A model generated the notes under the pieces. The model was not told where the DNA came from. It did not search any database and worked only from the letters and a program-made list of their open reading frames with translations. Shown here one piece after another: positions 1 to 5,774 of a stretch of DNA of 64,000 nt (position 1 is the first letter of the stretch; every line of letters begins with the position of its first letter). Where the stretch lies: NCBI RefSeq assembly GCF_020614395.1, contig NZ_CP085324.1, positions 248,001 to 312,000 of the forward strand. Direction: 5' to 3'. The DNA is from Salarchaeum japonicum. GTDB taxonomy: Archaea; Halobacteriota; Halobacteria; Halobacteriales; Halobacteriaceae. Made by a program: the position numbers and the translations under genes.

Positions 1-500
1 ACGAGGAGGAAGGCCCCCCAGAGGAGGGTCGTGGTGTCGATGCTGGGCATCGAGAAATCGAGTGAATGCGCCGAGTTCGAACCGTCGTTCGCCGGGGGTT
101 CGTCGGTGGTGTCGTTCGGGGCGGGGTTCGGTGTCGTGTTCTCTCGTTGGCGGGCTAGTTCTTCCTGTGTCGGCATCTCGTCGCCTTCGCTGGATTGGTC
201 GTCGTTCTCGTCAGTCGATTCGTCGGGCGTCCCGGAAGCGTCAGTGGGAGTGGTGGAACTGTCGGAATCGTCGGAATCGTTGTCTCTCTCTGTCGATTCA
301 TCGATATCTGGTTCGTCGTTCGATTCGTCCTCGTGTTCGTCGTCTGTGTCGGCGGTGTCGAGTGGTTCGGGGGTGAGTTCGTCGAGGTCGTGGTCGCCGT
401 CGTCGGTCATCCGGATGTGCTGGGTGACCTGGGCGCGGCTCTTCTCGACGCCCTCTCCGAATTCGCAGTCGTCGACGGGGCACGTGTGGGGGTCTGTCAT
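1..500 (-). CDS. acidic low-complexity protein, C-terminus beyond window edge
   Basis: The minus-strand frame opens with ATG at 500 and stays open to base 1, so only the first 166 or so codons are visible. Near the N-terminus are two cysteines four residues apart (C7, C12) followed by histidines about 15 and 25 residues later, which resembles a small zinc finger. Residues about 35-115 are a disordered tract rich in Asp, Glu, Ser and Thr. The last visible residues turn hydrophobic (LLWGAFLLV), suggesting a membrane segment. The ATG overlaps the stop of the preceding 40-aa gene (ATGA), so it is the last visible gene of the operon starting at 1343. Function unknown; the finger-plus-linker-plus-membrane layout is inferred from composition. 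Confidence 0.7.
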   Translation of the reverse strand, partial: MTDPHTCPVDDCEFGEGVEKSRAQVTQHIRMTDDGDHDLDELTPEPLDTADTDDEHEDESNDEPDIDESTERDNDSDDSDSSTTPTDASGTPDESTDENDDQSSEGDEMPTQEELARQRENTTPNPAPNDTTDEPPANDGSNSAHSLDFSMPSIDTTTLLWGAFLL

Positions 501-619
501 TCGGGGCAGATGTAGCGGAAGACGTACTGGCCGTCTTCCTGGCGGGTGCGCTGGCGTTCGTGTTCGTAGGCGGGCCGCCCGCAGTCGTCGCAGGGTTCGT
601 CGGCGAGGCGGTCGCTCAT
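497..619 (-). CDS. 40-aa cysteine-containing small protein
   Basis: A 40-residue protein with a CDDC knuckle at residues 10-13, a histidine at 20 and a late cysteine at 38, which may form a minimal zinc site. Its ATG overlaps the stop of the upstream nuclease-like gene by ATGA (616-619), and its own stop overlaps the next ATG by ATGA (497-500). This double coupling is the main evidence that it is a real gene. I do not recognise a family; similar tiny zinc-finger proteins are common in haloarchaeal viruses and integrated elements. Confidence 0.65.
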   Translation of the reverse strand: MSDRLADEPCDDCGRPAYEHERQRTRQEDGQYVFRYICPE

Positions 620-1083
620 ACGTCGATGACGGTGTCGATTGGGAGCTTGTGCTGGTACTCGAACTCGGCGTGCCCGGCGTGGTTCCAGCCGCCGCGCTCC
701 TCGACGAGCCGGGTCACGGTCGGCGGCCTGCGGCGCTGGAGCGTGATCCGGTTCTCGTCCTCGTCGAAGAGGACGAAGATGTACCAGGCGGTCGCGTGGG
801 CGTTCGAGACGGTGAGGCTACGATGCTGGTCGCGACGAACGCGGAAGCGGCCGGCCTCCGGGTAACTGTCGCCGATGGTGCGGTGACAGGATTTCACTTC
901 GCCCTTCGTCGCGCGGTCGTCGTGCTCGTAGGCGCGGACATCGTACCAGAACTTTTCGTGGGCGGCGTGGGCGAGGCCGTACGCTTCGCTGGCGAGTTCT
1001 TCGGCGACTTCGCCGTGGTCGCCGCGACCGACCTTTCGGCGCTGGCCGCGCGTGAGGTCGTCGAACGTCCGGGTTCGGGTCAC
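616..1083 (-). CDS. probable PD-(D/E)XK-fold nuclease
   Basis: 155 aa. The layout fits a small PD-(D/E)XK nuclease: an N-terminal helix with a conserved-looking Glu (GEVAEEL, E25), a beta strand carrying Asp (YDVRA, D48), then GEVKS (E62 and K64), followed by a helix and a hydrophobic strand (WYIFVLFDEDE). RecB-, Hjc- and restriction-type nucleases share this order. It starts with GTG, which overlaps the upstream stop as GTGA (1080-1083), and ends in ATGA with the next gene. In a mobile island, roles in replication, resolution or defence are possible; none can be chosen from sequence. The fold assignment is motif-based. Confidence 0.75.
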   Translation of the reverse strand: MTRTRTFDDLTRGQRRKVGRGDHGEVAEELASEAYGLAHAAHEKFWYDVRAYEHDDRATKGEVKSCHRTIGDSYPEAGRFRVRRDQHRSLTVSNAHATAWYIFVLFDEDENRITLQRRRPPTVTRLVEERGGWNHAGHAEFEYQHKLPIDTVIDV

Positions 1084-1343
1084 GCTTCGACGGCGTCGGT
1101 GGCGGTCGTGGCGAGCTGGCGGACGTGCGATTCGGAGCGAAGCGCGGCGCGCGGCACCTGGACTTCGTGAACGAGGTGGGAGCCATCGTGGGTGCGTCCG
1201 AGGCGGACGCGCGCGCCCTGCGCGATGTTCTGGACATGGTCGGGCGCGATGTAGTCGTCCTCGATGGTCTCGAAGTCGTGTCCGTAGCGGATGGTGGCTG
1301 TCCAGAAGGTGCTGCCCTCCTGAATGCGTTTCACGTCAGGCAT
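1080..1343 (-). CDS. 87-aa protein of unknown function
   Basis: First gene of the left minus-strand operon, starting with ATG at 1343. The middle of the protein (IAQGARVRLGRTHDGSH) reads like a short beta-rich domain. No cysteines, signal peptide or membrane segment are seen. Its stop overlaps the GTG of the nuclease-like gene, so the two are probably made together; it could be a partner or accessory of that protein, but this is inference from position only. Family not recognised. Confidence 0.7.
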   Translation of the reverse strand: MPDVKRIQEGSTFWTATIRYGHDFETIEDDYIAPDHVQNIAQGARVRLGRTHDGSHLVHEVQVPRAALRSESHVRQLATTATDAVEA

Positions 1344-1462
1344 CGCTGGCGCGGGTGTCGTGGGTGGTTGTAGTGGGCGTCACACGCCGTAGAGGGGGTT
1401 CGTGAAAGCTAGTCCCTCGGAATATCGGGAGTGTGGTCTGGGGATGTTGTGACAGAACGGGG

Positions 1463-1470
1463 TTTTATGG
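1463..1470 (+). promoter_or_regulatory. TATA box of AbrB-like gene
   Basis: TTTTATGG centred about 29 nt before the ATG at 1497, the spacing expected for a leaderless haloarchaeal transcript. The interval 1344-1496 separates divergent genes; a weaker GATATTCC (minus strand, about 1419-1427) could serve the operon starting at 1343. Confidence 0.55.
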
Positions 1471-1496
1471 TATTATGCCGGGAAAGAACGGCTGTA

Positions 1497-1763
1497 ATGG
1501 CGATTAACTGCCTCGTGAATGTGGGGTCGAACTCGGCAGGGGTGACCTTGCCGAAGGACGATCTCCGCGAACTCGGTTTGATCGCGGAGGGCGGCTCCAT
1601 CGAGAGTTGTAGTCTACGTGTTGAATCAGTCGGAACCGGGGCGTGGGTCGTGACGGTGACGGACGAAGTCGGGCTCGACGAGTTCGCGCGACTGCGCGCG
1701 GCGGCCTCGATGTCCCTGCTCGACGATCCGGGTCACGAAAAACAGGAGGGTGCGGTCGCGTAA
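1497..1763 (+). CDS. AbrB/SpoVT-like DNA-binding protein
   Basis: 88 aa from the ATG at 1497. The first 35 residues contain the AbrB-like signature: a short strand, NSAGVTLPKDDLREL and a following GL, typical of the swapped-hairpin DNA-binding domain. An earlier in-frame start at 1431 exists, but the TATA box at 1463-1470 fits transcription starting at 1497. It is the only plus-strand gene of the island and is divergent from the nuclease operon, so it may regulate one or both operons, like a provirus repressor or an antitoxin. The C-terminal half is acidic and helical and not recognised. Confidence 0.75.
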   Translation: MAINCLVNVGSNSAGVTLPKDDLRELGLIAEGGSIESCSLRVESVGTGAWVVTVTDEVGLDEFARLRAAASMSLLDDPGHEKQEGAVA

Positions 1764-1777
1764 GGCCGCTCTTCTTC

Positions 1778-1906
1778 TCACGCGGTACGGCGGCGGAGGC
1801 GGGAGAATCGGCGGTGGTGTGTCCAGGCGCGGACATTCACGCCGCCGGCTCCGTACGCCCAGATGGTCGCGCCGAGCACGTGTTCGCGAGCGATAGAGCG
1901 AGTCAT
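1778..1906 (-). CDS. 42-aa basic small protein
   Basis: A 42-residue protein, unusually basic for a haloarchaeon (RRFSRLRRR near the C-terminus), with a glycine-rich centre. The ATG at 1906 overlaps the stop of the upstream 68-aa gene as ATGA (1903-1906). It is the last gene of the right-hand operon and is convergent with the AbrB-like gene, 14 bp away. The coupling supports translation; function unknown. Confidence 0.5.
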   Translation of the reverse strand: MTRSIAREHVLGATIWAYGAGGVNVRAWTHHRRFSRLRRRTA

Positions 1907-2109
1907 TGTGCCCCTCCCGCGTTGGACTCCTCAACGACGAGCGACCGAACCTTACTGTGGAGCGATTCAGCGGTCTCACGGCTGTCTCCGTACTGAACCT
2001 CCTCTTTACCGACCTCGCGCTTCATCATTTTCCAGAGGTAGGCGGCTTCGTCGTCAGTCAGATTCAGCGGGACGGGGCGTTCGGTTGCGTGGTCGAACTC
2101 TTCAGTCAT
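1903..2109 (-). CDS. 68-aa acidic helical protein
   Basis: 68 aa from the ATG at 2109, which lies inside the last codons of the RHH gene (8-bp overlap). An upstream in-frame start at 2151 would overlap the RHH gene further and is less likely. The sequence is helix-forming and charged (LTDDEAAYLWKMMKREVG), without cysteines or membrane segments. Position right after a regulator suggests an accessory or partner protein, but no family is recognised. Confidence 0.7.
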   Translation of the reverse strand: MTEEFDHATERPVPLNLTDDEAAYLWKMMKREVGKEEVQYGDSRETAESLHSKVRSLVVEESNAGGAQ

Positions 2110-2641
2110 CGGCCTGCCCTCGTGCTGGCGTCGCGTTTTCGAGGCGGCCAAGGGTTTCCTCGGGTGTCATGGATTCGAGTTCAGCGACGTACTCGGGGTC
2201 GTAGACTTCTGAGTACCGCCAGGCTCGCGGGTTCGCGCAGAGGGGCTTAATGCGCCAGAAGTCGGCATCGGAGCCGGAGCCGAGCGCGTCACCCATCTGG
2301 TGTTTCACGTATCCCTCGCGCTGGAGCGACACCAGGTAGCCGCGGAGCGCCGTTCCGGGGATTCCGGTCTCGGTCGCCATCTTGCTCTTGTGGAGGTCGA
2401 ACCGGAGCTGGTGCTGTTTCGCGTGGTCGACCGCGACGGTGTAGACGGTGTTCAGCGACGGGTCACTCGGTCGGTACTCGTCGTTGTCGTCGGGGAGGCG
2501 TTCACCGACTTCGGCCTCGATGAGCTCGACGATCTTCTCGCTACGACTCTTGTCTTCGGCTTCGGCGAGCGCGTCGAGTTCGTCGAGGGTGTCGTCGGGG
2601 ATGCCGGAGACGCTGACGCGGGAGGTCGGCGCGGATTTCAT
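2102..2641 (-). CDS. RHH / winged-helix transcriptional regulator
   Basis: About 179 aa. Residues 6-45 (RVSVSGIPDDTLDELDALAE, then SRSEKIVELI) match the strand-helix-helix of CopG/MetJ-type ribbon-helix-helix domains. Residues about 60-130 look like a winged helix (SKMATETGIP, then LVSLQREGYVKH). The ATG at 2641 is chosen; a GTG at 2650 is an alternative just after the stop of the 43-aa gene. A perfect 12-bp palindrome lies 30 bp upstream (2671-2682), which suggests autoregulation. Probably the operon's own DNA-binding regulator. Confidence 0.8.
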   Translation of the reverse strand: MKSAPTSRVSVSGIPDDTLDELDALAEAEDKSRSEKIVELIEAEVGERLPDDNDEYRPSDPSLNTVYTVAVDHAKQHQLRFDLHKSKMATETGIPGTALRGYLVSLQREGYVKHQMGDALGSGSDADFWRIKPLCANPRAWRYSEVYDPEYVAELESMTPEETLGRLENATPARGQADD

Positions 2642-2651
2642 ACGCCCCACG

Positions 2652-2783
2652 CTACAGACACCCCCGATTATTACGGCCGTAACACGGGGACGGGTCGAGG
2701 TTCGGCAGTATGTATGAAGCCCCCTCCCCTGTCGTGCTGCCAGACTCGTGCGCGGGCAGGTGTGCGCGTGCGAGGTCGGTCAT
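2652..2783 (-). CDS. 43-aa small protein
   Basis: A 43-residue frame whose ATG overlaps the SWIM gene stop as ATGA (2780-2783) and which ends just before the RHH gene. It has two separated cysteines near the C-terminus and no recognisable domain. The palindrome at 2671-2682 lies within its last codons, so this stretch may be both coding and regulatory. It is supported by coupling only. Confidence 0.45.
   Translation of the reverse strand: MTDLARAHLPAHESGSTTGEGASYILPNLDPSPCYGRNNRGCL
2671..2682. promoter_or_regulatory. 12-bp palindrome, candidate operator of the RHH gene
   Basis: TTACGGCCGTAA is a perfect palindrome 30 bp upstream of the RHH gene start. RHH proteins bind such palindromes as paired dimers. 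It sits at the only non-overlapping junction of this operon, so an internal promoter and autoregulation are plausible. Confidence 0.45.
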
Positions 2784-3226
2784 CGGCCCGTCCACCTCGG
2801 TTCGGTGCGGAGGTCGGCGGGCCGTTCGACGTGCTCGACGACGCAACCGCCGTCGGCGCGGGCTTCGGGTGTCGCGTCGGGCTGGTCGTTGGGGTCGTCG
2901 GTGGTTTCGGGAATGTGGACGTGGTTGCCGTGGATGTCGAGTCCTGCGGGGTCGCTGGGTTGGTGTTCGGCTGTCCAGTGGGCGCGTCTGAGGGCGCAGA
3001 GGTGGGCGCAGGGGCCGTCGTTGTATTCGTAGCCCTTGCAGTCGCAGGTGCCGAGCCATGCGCCGTGGTCGCGGTGGAGGCGTACGTCGTGGTACTCGCC
3101 GTTGGGGAGTTTCACGTCGTAGGTGTCGCCGAGTCGGGGGCGGATGACGGCGTGGAGGGGGTCGCTCCGCGCCCACGAGTCGGTCTCGTGGTCGCGTTCT
3201 CGCTCGAAGTCGAGCGGGCGCTTCAT
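2780..3226 (-). CDS. SWIM zinc-finger protein
   Basis: 148 aa from the ATG at 3226, chosen because it overlaps the upstream stop as ATGA; longer in-frame starts reach into the previous gene. The SWIM signature CxC...CxH is seen as C61, C63, C73 and H75, preceded by the usual strand with a Trp-Leu-Gly-Thr lead-in. The C-terminal half is disordered and acidic. SWIM domains bind DNA or protein and recur in haloarchaeal mobile elements. Its gene overlaps the 43-aa gene downstream. Exact role unknown. Confidence 0.85.
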   Translation of the reverse strand: MKRPLDFERERDHETDSWARSDPLHAVIRPRLGDTYDVKLPNGEYHDVRLHRDHGAWLGTCDCKGYEYNDGPCAHLCALRRAHWTAEHQPSDPAGLDIHGNHVHIPETTDDPNDQPDATPEARADGGCVVEHVERPADLRTEPRWTGR

Positions 3227-3342
3227 GGCCCTCTCCATGCGTCGTTCGTCTGTGGGGCGAGCATTGCACCGCAGCGGCCGCAGTAGGGTTGGTCGCGTTC
3301 GTCGTGCTGGCGGACGGGTGGGCCGTCGCAGCGGCACGTCAT
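3223..3342 (-). CDS. 39-aa zinc-knuckle small protein
   Basis: A 39-residue protein with CRC near the N-terminus (C3, C5) and CGRC at residues 21-24, four cysteines that can form one zinc site. Both ends overlap neighbours by ATGA. Such miniature zinc fingers are frequent in haloarchaeal viruses. Function unknown. Confidence 0.65.
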   Translation of the reverse strand: MTCRCDGPPVRQHDERDQPYCGRCGAMLAPQTNDAWRGP

Positions 3343-3452
3343 GGGCGGCACTCACCTCGTTCGAGGGCGGGGCAGAGTTGGGCGTCGTGTTCGATGTAGC
3401 CGCCGCAGTACCGACAGATGTCGCTGGTGTCGGTGGAGGTGTCGGCGCTCAT
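3339..3452 (-). CDS. 37-aa zinc-finger small protein, first gene of operon
   Basis: 37 aa with CRYC (C13, C16) and later C27 and C35, again a likely one-zinc finger. It begins with ATG at 3452 behind an inverted repeat (3456-3473) and a TATA box (3502-3508), and ends in an ATGA overlap with the next small gene. As the promoter-proximal gene it probably sets expression of the whole seven-gene operon running to 1778. Confidence 0.65.
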   Translation of the reverse strand: MSADTSTDTSDICRYCGGYIEHDAQLCPALERGECRP

Positions 3453-3455
3453 GCG

Positions 3456-3473
3456 CACCACCTCGTGGTGGTG
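3456..3473. promoter_or_regulatory. inverted repeat in the 5' leader of the island operon
   Basis: CACCACC-TCGT-GGTGGTG is a perfect 7-bp inverted repeat ending 4 bases before the first ATG of the operon. It lies downstream of the expected transcription start (about 3478), so it could be a repressor site or an mRNA hairpin controlling the first start codon. Confidence 0.45.
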
Positions 3474-3501
3474 AGAACCGGCGATTTAGGCCGTTTCTGC
3501 C

Positions 3502-3508
3502 TTAAATA
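3502..3508 (-). promoter_or_regulatory. TATA box of the island operon
   Basis: TATTTAA on the minus strand, about 25 nt before a likely start site near 3478. It lies immediately beyond the 3' end of tRNA-Pro, so the island's promoter begins exactly where the tRNA gene ends. Confidence 0.45.
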
Positions 3509-3512
3509 GTAT

Positions 3513-3584
3513 GGGACCGCCCGAATTTGAATCGGGGTCACGGGCACCCAAGGCCCGAAGTATACCAGGCTAACCCACGGTCCC
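3513..3584 (-). tRNA. tRNA-Pro (anticodon UGG)
   Basis: The minus strand folds as a full cloverleaf: acceptor stem GGGACCG/CGGTCCC, anticodon stem CGGGC/GCCCG around the loop CTTGGGT (anticodon TGG) and a T-arm with GATTCAAAT. CCA is not encoded. No intron is seen. The 3' end faces the accessory island, the usual arrangement for tRNA-targeted integration. Confidence 0.95.
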
Positions 3585-3640
3585 GCGTCCAGTTCTTGCC
3601 CTGGCTGGCGGTAAAGCGTTTCGTTGCGTGGTGAGTGGTT

Positions 3641-3648
3641 TCTTATTG
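3641..3648 (+). promoter_or_regulatory. TATA box of the SLC13-type permease gene
   Basis: TCTTATTG centred about 26 nt before the ATG at 3670; this spacing supports 3670 over the upstream start at 3628. Confidence 0.4.
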
Positions 3649-3669
3649 GGTGTGGTCGTAGCGGGGTGT

Positions 3670-5571
3670 ATGTCTCTCTGTCCTCTAGCGTTGCCGTTCG
3701 GGCTGACGCTCGATATGGCGGTGGTGTTCGCGTTGGTGGGGGTGGCGTTGGTGTTGTTCGCGACGGAGGCGTTGCCAGTGGACGTCACGGCAATGGTGGT
3801 GATGGTGGCGTTGATGGTGCTCGAACCGTGGACGCAGATTTCGGCGCGGGAGGGGATTTCGGGGTTTTCGAGTCCGGCGACCATCACGGTGTTGTCGATG
3901 CTGATTCTGTCGACGGGTATCAGTCGGACGGGCGTGGTGCAGCGGTTGGGGAATCGGCTCGCTGATTTCGCGGGCGACGACCCGTTCCGGCAGTTGGCGG
4001 CGACGGTCGGGGTGGCGGGGCCGGTGTCGGGGTTCATCAACAACACGCCGGTGGTGGCGATTCTGGTGCCGGTTATCTCCGATTTGGCGCACGAGGGGAA
4101 GACGAGTCCGTCGAAGCTGTTGATTCCGTTGTCGTTCGCGTCGATGCTGGGCGGGATGTTGACGCTCATCGGAACCTCGACGAACATCCTGGCGAGCGAC
4201 GTGGCGGCGCGGTTGGCGGAGCAACCGGAGTACGCGGGCCTGGGTCTGCGGGAGTTCTCGATGTTCGAGTTCACCCTGCTCGGGGTGGTGGTGCTCGTGG
4301 TGGGTATCGTCTACTTGATGACTGTGGGGTATCGGTTGCTGCCGGAGCGCGTGCTCCCCGAGGAGGACTACGTGGAGGAGTACGAACTCGAAGATTACCT
4401 GACGGAGGTGGTGGTGCGGGAGGACTCGCCGGTCGCGGGCGTGACGGTGGAGGACGTGGGCGCGCAGACGCCGCTCGATTTCGACATCCTCCAGATAGAC
4501 CGGGACGGCGAGTCGTTCGTCGAACCGCTCGATAAGAAGACGCTCCGGCCGGGCGACCTCCTGAAGGTGCGGACCGACCGGACGAGCCTCGAACGACTCA
4601 TCGACCTCGACGGCCTCGACCTCGTGGGGGCGATTACGGAGGACGAACTGGAGCAGGACGAGGAGGAGCAGGGGTTGGTGGAGGTCATCATTCCGGCGCG
4701 GAGCGGTCTCGTCGGGGAGACGCTGGCGAGTTCGACGTTCCGCGACCGATACGACGTGAACGTGCTCGCGTTCCGGTCGCGGGGCGAACTCGTGCGCGAG
4801 CGCATGGATCACACGCCGTTGAAGGTCGGTGACACCCTGCTCGTGCAGGCGACGACGGGGAGTCTCGACCGATTGAGTCAGAACCGGGACTTCATCGTCG
4901 CGCACGAACCCGACGACCCGGACTACCGGACGGAGAAGATTCCGCACGCGGTCGCCATCATCGCGGGCGTCATCGGGTTCGCGGCGATGCCGTGGGGCGT
5001 GTTCTCGGGCGTTCCGGTGCTCGACGCGCTGTCGGTGATTCCGACGTTCGACATCGTGACGACGGCGCTCGCGGGCGTCGTGGCGATGGTGTTGTTCGGC
5101 GTGCTCAAACCCCCCGAAATCTACGATTCGGTGGACTGGAACGTCATCTTCCTGCTCGCGGGCGTCATCCCGCTCGGCATCGCCATCGAGCAGACCGGGG
5201 GCGCGGAACTCCTCGGGAACGCGGTCGCGAGCACGGGCGAGTTCCTGCCGGTCATCGGCGTGCTCTGGGTGTTCTACGTCGCCACCGCCCTCCTCACGAA
5301 CGTCATCAGTAACAACGCGAGCGTCGTGTTGATGATTCCGGTGGCGGTGGAGTCCGCCCAGCAGGTCGGGTCGAACGCGTTCGCGTTCATCCTCGCCGTG
5401 ATGTTCGCCGCCTCGACGGCGTTCATGACGCCCGTCGGCTACCAGACGAACCTCTTCGTCTACGGGCCGGGCGGCTACAAGTTCAGTGACTTCTTCCGCG
5501 TCGGCGGCCCCCTCCAGTTACTCCTCTCCTTCGTCACCGTCGGCGGTATCGCGGTGCTCTGGGGCGTCTAG
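3670..5571 (+). CDS. SLC13/DASS-type permease with two TrkA-C domains
   Basis: About 633 aa. Membrane helices occur in two blocks, roughly residues 15-220 and 420-633, each with the family's re-entrant motif: NNTPVVAILVPV with GTSTNILAS in the first half and NNASVVLMIPVAVE in the second. Between them lie two soluble TrkA-C (RCK_C) domains (about 240-410). SLC13-like proteins move anions such as sulfate or dicarboxylates; TrkA-C domains usually sense small ligands. Substrate cannot be read from the sequence. The start at 3670 follows from the TATA box. The stop interlocks with the convergent zinc-ribbon gene by 4 bp. Confidence 0.88.
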   Translation: MSLCPLALPFGLTLDMAVVFALVGVALVLFATEALPVDVTAMVVMVALMVLEPWTQISAREGISGFSSPATITVLSMLILSTGISRTGVVQRLGNRLADFAGDDPFRQLAATVGVAGPVSGFINNTPVVAILVPVISDLAHEGKTSPSKLLIPLSFASMLGGMLTLIGTSTNILASDVAARLAEQPEYAGLGLREFSMFEFTLLGVVVLVVGIVYLMTVGYRLLPERVLPEEDYVEEYELEDYLTEVVVREDSPVAGVTVEDVGAQTPLDFDILQIDRDGESFVEPLDKKTLRPGDLLKVRTDRTSLERLIDLDGLDLVGAITEDELEQDEEEQGLVEVIIPARSGLVGETLASSTFRDRYDVNVLAFRSRGELVRERMDHTPLKVGDTLLVQATTGSLDRLSQNRDFIVAHEPDDPDYRTEKIPHAVAIIAGVIGFAAMPWGVFSGVPVLDALSVIPTFDIVTTALAGVVAMVLFGVLKPPEIYDSVDWNVIFLLAGVIPLGIAIEQTGGAELLGNAVASTGEFLPVIGVLWVFYVATALLTNVISNNASVVLMIPVAVESAQQVGSNAFAFILAVMFAASTAFMTPVGYQTNLFVYGPGGYKFSDFFRVGGPLQLLLSFVTVGGIAVLWGV

Positions 5572-5708
5572 AAGTCCCGGGGCGCGCCGATGTTGTTGAG
5601 TTCGCCGCCGCACTCACTGCAGGTGCGGCCGGACGGCGCGGACACGCGCGCGCCGCACGAGAAGCACTCGAACACGCCGCTCCCGTCCGCATTGTCAGTC
5701 GGTCGCAT
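5568..5708 (-). CDS. 46-aa rubrerythrin-like zinc-ribbon protein
   Basis: 46 aa with two knuckles, CFSC (C15, C18) and CSEC (C30, C33), the rubredoxin-like zinc ribbon found in many small haloarchaeal proteins annotated as rubrerythrin-like. It lacks the diiron domain of true rubrerythrin. It is too short for most gene finders. The TAG stop shares 4 bp with the permease stop on the other strand. Confidence 0.75.
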   Translation of the reverse strand: MRPTDNADGSGVFECFSCGARVSAPSGRTCSECGGELNNIGAPRDF

Positions 5709-5774
5709 ACGAGAAGGTTTAGCACGCCACGGTTTACGTTCGTCCCTAAAACCCCTAGAATCGGTTTAGAGACG

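Noticed and set aside
31-1170. 379-codon plus-strand Ser/Val-rich frame
   Set aside because: It is the reverse-strand shadow of an acidic protein and the nuclease-like operon; the minus frames show coupling and domain motifs.
1344-1400. 15-codon GTG frame before the 87-aa gene
   Set aside because: Very short, low complexity (Thr-rich), overlapping only by chance-like sequence; coupling is not convincing.
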